The notes below the pieces were generated by a model. The model searched no databases and had not been told where the DNA came from. It saw only the letters and a list, made by a program, of their open reading frames with translations. The position numbers and the translations under genes are program-made. A stretch of 64,000 nucleotides of DNA from CAIRTM01 sp963723235 (GTDB lineage Bacteria > Desulfobacterota > WTBG01 > CAIYCZ01 > CAIRTM01): the NCBI GenBank assembly GCA_963723235.1, contig CAVRPV010000017.1:62001-126000 (forward strand). Reading direction: 5' to 3'. Shown here piece after piece: positions 18,692 to 27,708 of the stretch. How positions within the stretch are numbered: position 1 is the first letter of the stretch; each line of letters begins with the position of its first letter.

Positions 18692-18711
18692 CGCTTAGAT
18701 CCTTACAAATG

Positions 18712-19270
18712 TTATCCAGTCTTCTCAATTGTAACACTTTCAAAATCTTCGTCAAACAGCATTAAGTCCGGGGGCAATCTATACCGTTTTTTCAATCCAG
18801 GAAACTTATTCCCTTGGGCTTTCCGCTCCGCCATTCTTTCTTTACCAAACTGCAGTTCTTCTTTGAATCTTTTAAGACCCTTGTTTTCAGGCGCGATCTT
18901 TATTGCCTTATTGATATCGGAAATCGCGTCATCGTATAAAAACAACCGTTCCTTTAATTCAGCGCGCTCTTTATAAAACAGGGCATTTCGGGGATCCTTA
19001 TCTATCTCTAGTACTAACATCCTGAATTTTTCTGTTTAGTGTATATTTCCTGTCATAATTAAGGTTTTTGCCGCCATCGAGGTTGGTATATAATCTACCA
19101 TCAACATAAACACAGGCTTTACCCGCTGACAGCTTTAAATGTAGTCGTGAATAGACAGTTCCTGTTTTTTTTTGCCCTTTAAAATAAAGGTCCTTCGTTA
19201 ACTCACTGTGTTGTTTGATCATAAACTCAACTGATTTACCATACCCATCATCAGGTGCAGCATGATCTTC
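18712..19270 (-). pseudogene. TPR-containing gene fragment, frameshifted
   Basis: Two frames join by removing one base near 19010. The upstream part (19222-19020) encodes KDLYFKGQKKTGTVYSRLH and VYVDGRLYTNLDGG. The downstream part (19020-18712) encodes a TPR-like pair (ALFYKERAELKERLF, YDDAISDINKAIKIAP) and a basic tail. An open frame continues upstream to about 19270 (DDGYGKSVEF), where it meets the previous gene after another indel. It may therefore be the C-terminal part of that gene. The function is unknown. Confidence 0.45.
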
Positions 19271-19275
19271 AACGG

Positions 19276-19997
19276 GTCATCACCTGGATTTTAGCATGCA
19301 GCCAGCCTTCCTGATTGTTTAATGTTATTTTAATGTATGATCACCGACTTTAGCGGCGGGCTGGATATCGACACTGATATCCCCCCATACTTTCCATTCT
19401 GGTTCTCGATGAGCGGGAAATTCCTTTGTAAACGTCAACTTGAAACTTGCCACCTTCAGGACGCTCCCGGTATGAAATCGAGTTTTCTATTACAAAATCC
19501 GGATTGGGTTTTTTGTGTAAAATAAATATAACGGGGTTTTGAGGGTCAGGAATAAATTTTTGTTTTTCACGTCTTCCACTATAATCAAAAGCCCATGTAG
19601 TCGTTGATCTATTAAATAAATGCCCTGGACTTTCAATTTCCGCTAAATACAACCCATTTCCTTTTAATGATTCAAGCACAAACATTCCTGCGGCATTAGT
19701 ATGAGTTGAGATTTTTTTTGACCCTTCAAAATATGGTTCCGTCAAACTAAAATAGTGTAAATTAAATACTACTTCTGCAGCTTCAACGGGTTGACCATAT
19801 TGATTTTGAACTTTGCCATAAAATTTTATTTCAGTATCAGAGCTTTGCATTAATGATTTTATTTGATCGCTTTTTTCAAGCTGACTTTTTACCCTCATCT
19901 CATGCGCCATTTCTTTAATCGATTTTTCCTGGGCATAACCTGGACAACTTAAACCCACAATTAAAATTGTAAAAGCTATACATACATTCTGTTTCAT
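19276..19997 (-). pseudogene. Exported protein with carboxypeptidase-regulatory-like domain, C-terminus frameshifted
   Basis: Starts at ATG 19997 after AGGAG and carries a signal peptide (MKQNVCIAFTILIVGLSC, cut near GYA). Residues ~55-130 look like a transthyretin-like/carboxypeptidase-regulatory beta-sandwich (FYGKVQNQYGQPVEAAEVVF, TNAAGMFVLESLKGNGLYL). The main frame ends at 19350, but other frames continue naturally: near 19410 to EFPAHREPEWKVWGDISVDI, and near 19320 to ITLNNQEGWLHAKIQVMTR. So at least two indels truncate it. It starts 17 bp after the hydrolase gene. Confidence 0.55.
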
Positions 19998-20014
19998 AGT
20001 ATTTCTCCTGTCTT

Positions 20015-20992
20015 TTAATTTTCCAATCCGCAATCTCTGTAAAATTGATTCCAGTATTTCCATTCTTTTACAATACTAGAACGAAACTGTCTGCTATGAG
20101 AATAACGTTCGTGGTCATAATCTAGCCCTGACGTTCGAAGATTAAACTCGTCAAAATTTTCTACGGGTCCAAATACTGCGCCTAGTGCCCCTGAACGGGA
20201 CTCGGCACAAAATGAAAATATTTCATACCGCTCAAGTACTGAAGTCATATGCAAAACCCTATCACTAATTATATAACTCTGATAAAATCGGTCGACACCT
20301 TCAGTATACAGAGCCTCATCTCCGTCATTATTTTCGAAATCATAGAAAGCGTTTGGTTTCGTCTCATTATTTACTTCCCATCCAACAAGTCCAACAAGCG
20401 CATAGTCAACTACGTTAAAATATCGGAACATCTTTCCGACCACAGCATGATTGCCATAATAGTATGGAACATCTGTTGGGTTGCCTGCGGGAGTCCCAGA
20501 AAAATAATATCGCATAACTTCTGGTGTTGTCGGTTTGTAGGGGGGGTTAATAAATCGAGCATCGTTATTTAAACGTGCATCATATGCATGTGCAGCAACT
20601 GCCGCTTGAGAAGCAACATAGGTATGCACATATCCATGACCCTGCATGCCACTCTGTGATAGTAACCTCAAAGCTTCGCCAACAACCTGATTGCCTTGGC
20701 TATGCGCCAAGACTCGAACTTGACCCGCATATTGTGTTCCATCAAGCCATTCCAAAATTTTTTTAAAATAATGCCCGGTTTGATATGCCCGGTAATCACT
20801 CCTGTCATAATTTAACAAACCCAAATCAGGCCAATCCAAAAACGCAACATGCCCCATATAGCCTTGCCACCAAAGTCGCTTGAACATTGTCTCAGTCCAA
20901 CGACTTTTCTCATATTGCTCCATGTTCATCCCATGTACATAAATGACAATGTCATTTGCAGCAGGTTGATATTCATATTTACTCTCATCCAC
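20015..20992 (-). CDS. Alpha/beta-hydrolase (lipase-like) domain fragment
   Basis: 325 residues in frame, open upstream to about 21115. After VIYVHGMNM (oxyanion strand, HGM) comes FLDWPDLG, then the nucleophile elbow VLAHSQGNQVVGEAL (Ser in AHSQG), as in class-3-type lipases. A histidine-containing segment (YGNHAVVGKM) and aspartates follow, but the acid and His of the triad cannot be fixed by eye. The substrate is unknown. The stop lies 17 bp before the next gene's ATG. Confidence 0.65.
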   Translation of the reverse strand: MDESKYEYQPAANDIVIYVHGMNMEQYEKSRWTETMFKRLWWQGYMGHVAFLDWPDLGLLNYDRSDYRAYQTGHYFKKILEWLDGTQYAGQVRVLAHSQGNQVVGEALRLLSQSGMQGHGYVHTYVASQAAVAAHAYDARLNNDARFINPPYKPTTPEVMRYYFSGTPAGNPTDVPYYYGNHAVVGKMFRYFNVVDYALVGLVGWEVNNETKPNAFYDFENNDGDEALYTEGVDRFYQSYIISDRVLHMTSVLERYEIFSFCAESRSGALGAVFGPVENFDEFNLRTSGLDYDHERYSHSRQFRSSIVKEWKYWNQFYRDCGLEN

Positions 20993-21277
20993 AAACTTAA
21001 CATCAGCATTAATGTCAACCTCATCTTCATTATTTGCTGTAACTACCCATCTCCTGTAAAAAGCCTCAATATCACGGAGGGTAAGTTTAACCGTTTGTTT
21101 ACAGGCATCCTTATCCGTTGAGCTTCACAGTAAAAGTTAAATTACCCTCGCCTGTATCGACACCTTCAAAAATAGCATAATAACGCTCGCCAGGGGTTAT
21201 TGTATTATCGGGAAGGGGGCTTTCCTCTTCCAGAAACTCTGCAGAAGCCTTTCTTTCTGAGCTGCAAATCGGCGTCT

Positions 21278-22164
21278 TCATGAATTTTTTAAATAATCAA
21301 GAGTGCCGCCTTTTGAAACAGCAGGAAACAAATTAATTTTCGGTACTTCCTGACTTCCGCCTACACTTTCAAAATTAAGACTATAGCTTATTCCGGACAC
21401 ACCAGCCAATAGCTCTGGCACCTCTATATGCAGCCTGGCAAAATCCTCAAGATCGCGCAGGGTTGAAATTTTATCGTCAGCACTGTCTTGTGTATCATCG
21501 TCAACATCATCCTCTTCACCAACGTCTTCATCGTCATGATCATTATTGATCCAAAATTCATATTTCTTATCCTCAGGATCATCAAATTTTATTTCCGTAT
21601 CCCTGTTTCCATCAACACCCATGTTAATTTTACAATCGTAAGCTTGACCGTATCCTCGCCGGACGCAAACAGCTCATCTTCTTCATCATAAGCCTTGCAT
21701 AAGACCTTTATAGATTGGTCTGCTAAAGCCAAACTGGGGTTCACAGCTTCAACATACAGTGTGATCTTAGGACCGGGGCCAAGATCAGAGGCTTTGTACT
21801 TGCTCCCCGATTTTACTAAATCTCCACCCTGATCCGCTTCAGCTGGATTCCTTGATTCATCACCATTCTTCAACCATAAACGCATATGCCCTGCAGCAGC
21901 TGTGTAGATAGACATGTTTTTCTTCCGCCCGTCTGTCTTTTGCACTCCATTCGGGTCGGATTCAGAATAGCTGAATGTGACATAGGTTTTCTCAAGGTTG
22001 AGATCCGGGACGAATTCAATCATAACTGGGACGAATTGCCCTCCAGCGTTTTCACCTGTGTTATCGAAAACGCCCGTGCTGAATCCATCGGCAAAATTCG
22101 GGATGTCGTCGCCGTCAGCGTCCCAATCATTTACGCCCATTACTTTACCAGGCGTTTCTGGCAA
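21278..22164 (-). CDS. Calcium-loop and acidic beta-domain fragments of the hydrolase locus
   Basis: Two overlapping frames (21589-22164 and 21278-21622). The first has the TSP3-like loop NDWDADGDDIPNFADGF and beta-sandwich text (YVTFSYSESDPNGVQKTDGR, ITLYVEAVNPS). The second has the Asp/Glu-rich run DDEDVGEEDDVDDDTQD and a beta segment ending KGGTLDYLK. Both are pieces of the larger disrupted gene and not independent proteins. Confidence 0.5.
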
Positions 22165-22540
22165 ACCATCTTATCCTCAATATCATCTTCTTTGACAGAA
22201 CAATCCGGCTTATCGAAACCATTATCATTATTAGAGTCTATATCCAGATCAATAGGACCTGCCTTAAAAGTTCCTACTGTTGTGGTTGTATTATATTCAT
22301 ATCAAACAACATAGGGCTTCGATATTTTAAGAGCAATTGAACTTTCAATGTATCGCCTATTTTAATTTCATTATCAGAAAAATAAAAATCGCCTTCAATG
22401 CCCTGCGCCGGGTCAGCATACCCCTTGAAATTTTTTCCATTCAATGCCGAAACTTCAGGTGTTAAAGTCATCATTGACTAACGGCACACCACCATACATA
22501 TTACTTACTAATATACTTCGCCTTCCGCATTTCCTTCGCA

Positions 22541-23440
22541 TTAGGAATCAAAATATATATTATCTTCAAAATCAATATATATGATAAGTGAACCAAGGCC
22601 CACATAGCGCCAAAACACTCCTTGAGTCAAACTGGTCAACGAATACAAAACTCCACGGGAAGGCTTTTTCCAGGCCGTAGTGCAGGCATTATAGATAATG
22701 GCTGACAATAGTAATTGAAAACGGTATTTAGCGATTTCGTCAGAGTCCGTTACAATATCCTGAATGACGTTCTTTTTATTCACTGCATAATCAAACCAGT
22801 CTCCCACGCCCTTTTTCGTCAGCCAGTCCTTGACCATGTCGTAGAGCTCGCCCCCGTTGGACGGGCCGGAGATAAAATAGCCCGTGCGGATGGGTGCATA
22901 GGGGTCGGTTTCATCAAACGGCAGGCTTATGATCGGCGCTCCGGTGTAGGTGCCCGCGCTCAGCCGGGTTTTGGTGACGGTAACGCGCTGATTGCGGTTA
23001 AGCTCGCGCTCGATCAGCGCAATGTCTTCAGCCGGCAGATCAAGCTTCGGCAGCAGCTCAGTGCGGTTTTCCGGCGTGATGTCATAGATAGGCACACCCT
23101 GCTCGTTTGCCAGCTCCAGCAGCTTCACGGCTGAAACTGCCGGTGATAAAAACATCTCCTGCAGCACCACATGCTCAAGAGCCGACATTTCCGGGCCAAT
23201 GGCGCTAACGCATTTTAAACGGCTCGCAAGATCATCTGTTTTGGGAATCACCATTGAATAATTATTGCCGAAATCGAAGATAAGCCGGTAGCCCTTGATG
23301 CTGAGAGGGAAGTCACCGGCAACGCGCAGCATGTCAAGATGGGCGTTGCAGATCAGGGCCGAAGGCTTGCGGAAATGGTGCACGCGGTGCAGGCGGGCGG
23401 TCTGCTTTTCACTGAGGCCCAGCCGGTAATGATAGAGCAT
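22541..23440 (-). CDS. Transglutaminase-fold protein, C-terminal fragment
   Basis: 299 residues continuing the gene in a third frame (LVGEYLYLTGMLYHYRLGLS across the join). It includes IYDITPENRTELLPKLDL and ERELNRNQRVTVTKTRLS, then IISLPFDETDPYAPIRTGYF, and ends after GLGSLIIYIDFEDNIYFDS. The fold is not recognised. The stop at 22541 looks genuine, but the next gene follows so closely that a longer fusion cannot be excluded. Confidence 0.5.
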   Translation of the reverse strand: MLYHYRLGLSEKQTARLHRVHHFRKPSALICNAHLDMLRVAGDFPLSIKGYRLIFDFGNNYSMVIPKTDDLASRLKCVSAIGPEMSALEHVVLQEMFLSPAVSAVKLLELANEQGVPIYDITPENRTELLPKLDLPAEDIALIERELNRNQRVTVTKTRLSAGTYTGAPIISLPFDETDPYAPIRTGYFISGPSNGGELYDMVKDWLTKKGVGDWFDYAVNKKNVIQDIVTDSDEIAKYRFQLLLSAIIYNACTTAWKKPSRGVLYSLTSLTQGVFWRYVGLGSLIIYIDFEDNIYFDS

Positions 23441-25148
23441 GCCGGTCAGATACAGGTACTCGCCCTACCAGCTGATCACGCTCTGTGGTTTGAGTTTCAA
23501 CAGCGGCCTGCAGCCTGTTTGCCGAGCCCATAAGCTGCTCGCCCGTGAGCGCGTCCGTGCCGGGCACGATCGCGCTGTAGTCACCTGCGGTGATGCGGTA
23601 ATCATAGGCATGCGACAATGGAAACTGCGCGGCGGGAGAGACAATCTGCACGCGCAGCACAGCCTCCGACCCCAGCATGCAGGCCAAGCCCTGCGCTGCC
23701 ACCACGCCTGCAAGCTTCACCTGCGGTATCATATCGACCAAATAGGCGGGCAAATGCGTGATGTCATCTTCCGTGTCTGCCTTCCAGGAAAGGGTGAGAC
23801 GCTTTGCGTTCAGTTCAACGAATGACGTCTGCCAGTCAATCAGCAGCCGACCTTCCGCCTCAGCCAGCTCAATGCCGTCACTGTCGGCCAGGCGCACGCG
23901 CAGAAAATAGTGCATAGAATCGGGCAGTACGCTGAAAACAGTTTTGTTCACAGATGAAAACGGCAGCGTTATGGGCAGGATCTCCATTTTTTGCTGAATA
24001 ATTTCCTCGTACCCGGTCAGATCGCGAAGCGTTATCCCCTCACTTACAAGATAGTCGCGCACACGGCGGACATATTCTGCAATTTTCTCCTGCAAATATG
24101 CGGTGTCAAACCCCGTGTAGGAACCGTCAGGGTTTTTCTGCACATTTGCTTCAAGATAATCGGCCAGAGACTCTGCGTCGAAATCGACCAACTCGGTGAT
24201 GTCCATCCCGGCAACATCGAGACGCTTCTTGAAGGCCGGCGCCAGCGGCACCCAGAGTTTGTGGCGTGTACCCTCTGCTGTTCCGCGGTAATCGGCATAG
24301 GGCAGATAGGCTTCAACAAAAATATGCTCAAAGCGCACGGCCCGGATCTTTCCGGCCTGATCAACAAGGGCGGTAGTGCCGGGAACCTCGGCGGTGGCAA
24401 GCATCCAGTCCACGCAGGTGTCATCCTCAACGCCGAGCCACTGCTTCGCGCGCTCGATATCAACGGTGACAAGGGCTCGGCCATAGCGGGCCGGGTATCC
24501 GCTTGCGCGCAAAAGCGCGATCAGCAGGCTTGCCTGGTCAGCATCGTTGCCGCTTTTCTGCGCAAGTGTTTCGGCTGCGCCTTTGAGTGCGCCCCAGTAG
24601 GGCTGGTACATGATAGTATTCTTCACGTATTCATAAATTTTGACCGGATTTTTACCCAGCTCTTCAGCAAGGGCGGCTATCTCCGGGGTAATGATAACGG
24701 AGCGGCCATCGGGTTCACTGTCCTGCTCAACGGGCAGGCTTATCGCCTGCAGCACGGCCTGCGAAATGAGGCCCTGCAACGGGCCAAGCCCGGCAACAAG
24801 CAGGGGCCGCGCGCCCAACGGGCAAATCAAGATCAAAACGAACGGCTTCATGCACGCCATCTGCGGCAGGCGCGGTGTTTTCAAAACTCTTGTCGCGCTC
24901 AAATGACACCAGGCGGAAGACGCCTTGTTCCTGCGCAAGAGCGAAGGCTTTTCCGGATGGACGAAGAGCCTCACCGGCATCAGGATCAAACGGTTCCCGC
25001 AGGGCCCGGCGCAGAGGCTCCACGACCGGACCAAGCAATGTGCCGGGAGCTGTCTTTCTTTTTTCGATGGGATCGTCATCACGGCCGTAAATCCTTTCCT
25101 CGCGCCCGCGCTGCATGAGAACACGACCGAACGACAGGCCGGTTTCAC
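23409..25148 (-). CDS. Transglutaminase-fold protein, central fragment
   Basis: The meaningful part runs from ~24815 to ~23440. It holds the transglutaminase-like core (LGKNPVKIYEYVKNTIMYQP, GNDADQASLLIALL, FEHIFVEAYLPYADY) and two or more beta domains (HYFLRVRLADSDGIELAEA, DWQTSFVELNAKRLTLSW). Cys is replaced in the catalytic position while the His (FEH) and the Asp (ADY) remain. The last 17 residues are out of frame. Confidence 0.6.
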   Translation of the reverse strand: MKPACRSVVFSCSAGARKGFTAVMTIPSKKERQLPAHCLVRSWSLCAGPCGNRLILMPVRLFVHPEKPSLLRRNKASSAWCHLSATRVLKTPRLPQMACMKPFVLILICPLGARPLLVAGLGPLQGLISQAVLQAISLPVEQDSEPDGRSVIITPEIAALAEELGKNPVKIYEYVKNTIMYQPYWGALKGAAETLAQKSGNDADQASLLIALLRASGYPARYGRALVTVDIERAKQWLGVEDDTCVDWMLATAEVPGTTALVDQAGKIRAVRFEHIFVEAYLPYADYRGTAEGTRHKLWVPLAPAFKKRLDVAGMDITELVDFDAESLADYLEANVQKNPDGSYTGFDTAYLQEKIAEYVRRVRDYLVSEGITLRDLTGYEEIIQQKMEILPITLPFSSVNKTVFSVLPDSMHYFLRVRLADSDGIELAEAEGRLLIDWQTSFVELNAKRLTLSWKADTEDDITHLPAYLVDMIPQVKLAGVVAAQGLACMLGSEAVLRVQIVSPAAQFPLSHAYDYRITAGDYSAIVPGTDALTGEQLMGSANRLQAAVETQTTERDQLVGRVPVSDRHALSLPAGPQ

Positions 25149-25554
25149 TCAGACGATTCTGTTCATTAACGGCCAGGCTGCCGCGTATCTGTTCCAGACG
25201 TTGTTCAAGTTCGGCGGTTCGCTCACGGTGCCGGGCCAGCAGGTCATGGCGACCCGTGCGCGCAAGAGAGCGCTCGATGTCCTTCAGCACGCCGGTAAGT
25301 GCTTCAAGCTGATCGTCAAGTGCATGAGCATTTGAACGCAACTGCCTGTCCTGTTTTGCTGATGATGTACCCGCGGCTCTCAGCAGCCCTGTTCTGCTGG
25401 CTGCGTCTTCGACAGCCTGTTGGGCCTGCTCAATGTTCTCCGCAACACGACTGATGCCGGGTACAAGCTCCGACGGCAGGGAGTGCGCCCATGAATGAGT
25501 AACAGCAACACAACAGGAAACCAGCAGGCAAGCGATCAAAAGCAATTGTTTCAT
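24727..25554 (-). CDS. Transglutaminase-fold protein, N-terminal fragment
   Basis: 275 residues from ATG 25554: a signal peptide ending near WAHS, heptad-rich helices (residues ~35-130) and a linker reaching FDLDLPVG. After about 24815 the frame is wrong (Ala/Pro/Arg-rich), and the true sequence continues in the next frame as ARPLLVAGLGPLQGLIS. Confidence 0.6.
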   Translation of the reverse strand: MKQLLLIACLLVSCCVAVTHSWAHSLPSELVPGISRVAENIEQAQQAVEDAASRTGLLRAAGTSSAKQDRQLRSNAHALDDQLEALTGVLKDIERSLARTGRHDLLARHRERTAELEQRLEQIRGSLAVNEQNRLSETGLSFGRVLMQRGREERIYGRDDDPIEKRKTAPGTLLGPVVEPLRRALREPFDPDAGEALRPSGKAFALAQEQGVFRLVSFERDKSFENTAPAADGVHEAVRFDLDLPVGRAAPACCRAWPVAGPHFAGRAAGDKPAR

Positions 25555-25603
25555 TAAAAACCTCCTTCAGTGCGGTGATGGGTCGCCTTCTGTTGATTTT
25601 TGA

Positions 25604-25657
25604 GTGGACACGGTGGACGTTGTGGACGACGTGGATCGGGTGGACGTTGTGGACGGC
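25604..25657. repeat. 9-bp minisatellite, six GTGGAC/T-NNN units
   Basis: GTGGAC(T) starts at 25604, 25613, 25622, 25631, 25640 and 25649, with exact 9-bp spacing and variable last three bases. On the coding (minus) strand it encodes an S-T-x run near the C-terminus of the four-helix-bundle protein. Confidence 0.9.
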
Positions 25658-25819
25658 GAAGACGTGCGCCGGGCTGAGCGCACACGGTAGAGGCGTTCGG
25701 TGAAACCGCCATCGTTTTCAAAAGCCTGTGCCTGCGCAGCAAGCTGACGGTCAAGCAGTGTGCAGGCAACCGCCAAAAGAACGAGCACTCCGTTGGCGGC
25801 AATTTCGGAAAAGCCCGGG

Positions 25820-25855
25820 GTGGACAAAGCGGACGTAGTGGACTGTGTGGACAGA
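25820..25855. repeat. 9-bp minisatellite, four G(T/C)GGAC-NNN units
   Basis: Units start at 25820, 25829 (GCGGAC), 25838 and 25847. It lies in the linker between the four-helix bundle and the suffix domain. It faces the inverted array at 25884-25917 across a 28-bp AT-rich spacer, so the pair could form a long imperfect hairpin. Confidence 0.85.
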
Positions 25856-25883
25856 GAAATATTTTCGGTAGCTTTTTTAAAAT

Positions 25884-25917
25884 GTCCACTGCGTCCACGT
25901 CAGTCCACCATGTCCAT
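25884..25917. repeat. 9-bp minisatellite in inverted orientation, four GTCCAC/T units with one 10-bp step
   Basis: Units start at 25884, 25893, 25903 and 25912. The 25893-25903 step is 10 bp instead of 9, and this single extra base accounts exactly for the frameshift of the gene. Orientation is opposite to the arrays at 25604 and 25820. Confidence 0.85.
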
Positions 25918-26313
25918 TGCTGTGCACTTCCTGTGCCCACTGGGCAAATTCATCGGCGGTTGTGCAGCGCCGGTCAACCAGAGACTGCCTGCGCGGGTCC
26001 TGCCGCTCCCAGAGCGGCAGGCTCTTCTGGCGCAGAAAATCTTCGTAATCAAGCCGCAGTTCTTCAAGGCTTGCGCGCGCAACACTGGTTAGCTTCAGCT
26101 CGAATTTTTTCGATGTTCCCGACGCCTGGCTGCCTTCAGCGATGTTCTGCACGCCTGATCGGGCGGCCTGCACCATCTGGTCATGGGTGCGGCTGCGCTT
26201 TTCAATGTAGCGATCGCAGAACCTCGCGGTCACATCATATACCAGCTGCGCCACCTGAAAACTTTTCAGATGACGGTATCCGCCGTGTTTCGGTATAAGC
26301 GGCTTCAATCATA

Positions 26314-27708
26314 CTAAGGCTCACATTCCGGGAGTATCCCGCTAAAGGGCTCATGCCCGACATTCATTGACCCGTGCCATGCACCGACAACTGCGGTACC
26401 AAACATGATGCCGCTGCTATTGGTGAGTTCAGCAAACGGTGCAAGTAGACTGCCCGTGACTGCAACTGCCATAAACTCAAGCGTGCGCGCCTCAAAGAAA
26501 TTAAACAGAACCCGTCCGCGCAGCCAGCCGGGAATAGCCATGCCGATACTCGAAAAGCCCCCCTGCGCTCCGCTGATATTGACTATCACCGTTGCCTGCG
26601 GCGGGATATTTTTCAGGTGCAGGCTGCGCGCACTACGGGCCTGCTGAGCACTGATACTGAATATCTGGATGGGGCTTGAGCCATCGCCGCGCAGAGTCAG
26701 GATTGTGGCAAATGATGATGCGGTCCCGCTGGGCGCAAGGCCGCCAAGACGCGCCGAGAGCTGACGCAAACGCAATGACTCCTGCTCGAAATCAAACGGC
26801 AGCTCCGCATGACCCGCGATTGTTGCGCCCCGCGCCATGGTGCGCCGCACCTTGTCTGAAACACCCTCAACACTGCCGGCAGAAACGATACTGCCCCTGT
26901 GAACCACACCGCTGCTGTAGACGATATCGCCGCCGGATACAAGCACGGGTTCAACAGGTGCACCATGCGGCACGTGTGTTCCCATGACCACATTATGCAG
27001 ATCAGCATCACCCCCCGCGGCAATACGGCCGCCAACAACAGCATGGTTTGATGCTACCGTGTTCAGCGCAAACACACTGTACTGCTGCGCAACGCCAAGA
27101 TCATCCGTGCATTCCGGCAAAAGGCTGCGGGTTGTTATGGTAGAGGTATCGGGAATGCTGTCCAGTTCACCGTCATTGACAATGAGCTGGACGATATAGG
27201 TGCCGGATTTGTCGGCAGTAAAGACCGGAGCAGGTGCCATGCTGTCATTGAGCACGACCGTGCTGCCCTGCGGTGCGCTCAGTATCGCCCAACGATAGCT
27301 GAGAGGATCAACGTCAGGGTCATGGCTGCCGGAAGCGGCAAGCTGTACCACATCTCCAACCGTGATCTCCCGGTCAGGCCCGGCATCGGCGACCGGGCGG
27401 CGGTTGATGGTGGTAACCACCAGCTTCGCCGGGTCGCTTGCGTATTCAAAATCGCGCACCACGAGCTGCAGCCGATACTCACCCGCCACATCCGCCGTAA
27501 ACACCGGGTCAGGAATAAACCGGTCGGAAAGCGCTGCCGTGCTGCCTGCCGGACGGACAACCATGGTCCATGCGTAGTGCTCGATCGGATCATTGTCAGG
27601 ATCATGACTTGCCGATGCCGTCCAGCTGAACGGTTTCACCGACATCAACCAGCAGGCTTTCACCGGCAATCGCAACAGGCGGACGGTTCTGCGTGGTGAC
27701 GAGCACAC
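26314..27708 (-). CDS. Giant protein fragment 8: PKD domains and C-terminal choice-of-anchor-A domain
   Basis: 464 residues. PKD units show SHDPDNDPIEHYAWTM and SHDPDVDPLSYRWAIL. A choice-of-anchor-A-type module follows (YSVFALNTVASNHAVVGGRI, AAGGDADLHNVV, then VSGGDIVYSSGVVHRGSIVS and LLAPFAELTNSSGIMFGTAV). Such modules end many secreted proteins, usually with a sorting signal. Here no transmembrane or PEP-CTERM-like tail follows; the protein ends FSGILPECEP. The next gene starts 5 bp on. Confidence 0.75.
   Translation of the reverse strand: MCSSPRRTVRLLRLPVKACWLMSVKPFSWTASASHDPDNDPIEHYAWTMVVRPAGSTAALSDRFIPDPVFTADVAGEYRLQLVVRDFEYASDPAKLVVTTINRRPVADAGPDREITVGDVVQLAASGSHDPDVDPLSYRWAILSAPQGSTVVLNDSMAPAPVFTADKSGTYIVQLIVNDGELDSIPDTSTITTRSLLPECTDDLGVAQQYSVFALNTVASNHAVVGGRIAAGGDADLHNVVMGTHVPHGAPVEPVLVSGGDIVYSSGVVHRGSIVSAGSVEGVSDKVRRTMARGATIAGHAELPFDFEQESLRLRQLSARLGGLAPSGTASSFATILTLRGDGSSPIQIFSISAQQARSARSLHLKNIPPQATVIVNISGAQGGFSSIGMAIPGWLRGRVLFNFFEARTLEFMAVAVTGSLLAPFAELTNSSGIMFGTAVVGAWHGSMNVGHEPFSGILPECEP

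Larger units (their letters stand above)
20015..22520 (-). pseudogene. Calcium-binding/alpha-beta-hydrolase exported protein, whole disrupted locus
   Basis: Consecutive minus-strand frames join across indels near 22455, 22300, 22160, 21610, 21280 and 21115. Together they form one ~830-codon product. In order: a beta-rich stretch (GIEGDFYFSDNEIKIGDTL), a calcium-loop module (DLDIDSNNDNGFDKPD, then DWDADGDDIPNFADG), beta domains, an acidic stretch (DHDDEDVGEEDDVDDD), a further beta domain and a C-terminal lipase-like domain. No clear start was found. It could also be the C-terminal half of the transglutaminase-like gene, whose stop is at 22541. Confidence 0.5.
22541..25554 (-). pseudogene. Exported transglutaminase-fold protein, whole disrupted locus
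   Basis: About 1,004 codons in three frames with two indels (near 24815 and 23440). Signal peptide MKQLLLIACLLVSCCVAVTH is followed by a coiled-coil region (~30-130: VAENIEQAQQAVEDAASR, RTAELEQRLEQIRG). A transglutaminase-like core follows (GNDADQASLLIALLRASGYP, ARYGRALV, then FEHIFVEAYLPY), then long beta domains. The core's nucleophile position is not cysteine. The gene begins 12 bp after the four-helix-bundle gene, within a co-oriented exported-protein block. Similar large transglutaminase-fold proteins occur in PVC-type and delta-type bacteria; the function is unknown. Confidence 0.65.
25567..26308 (-). pseudogene. Four-helix-bundle 'suffix' protein with GTCCAC 9-bp arrays, frameshifted inside an array
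   Basis: Begins at TTG 26308, directly after an in-frame TGA. Residues 1-~125 match the S23/23S-rRNA-intervening-sequence four-helix-bundle family (HGGYRHLKSFQVAQLVYDVT, then VQNIAEGSQASGTSKKFELK). This frame stops at 25877. With one base removed near 25900 it reads through FKKATENISLSTQSTTSALS into a second helical domain (FSEIAANGVLVLLAVACTLL, then DGGFTERLYRVR), the 'suffix', and ends at 25567. Both linkers are made of GTCCACNNN-type repeats. It sits 5 bp after the giant gene and 12 bp before the transglutaminase-like gene. Family members may bind nucleic acid or act as Avd-like adaptors; the role is unknown. Confidence 0.75.

Noticed and set aside
25604..25917. CRISPR array
   Set aside because: Units are 9 bp and tandem with three variable bases, without spacers, and lie within a coding frame. 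No cas genes are present.
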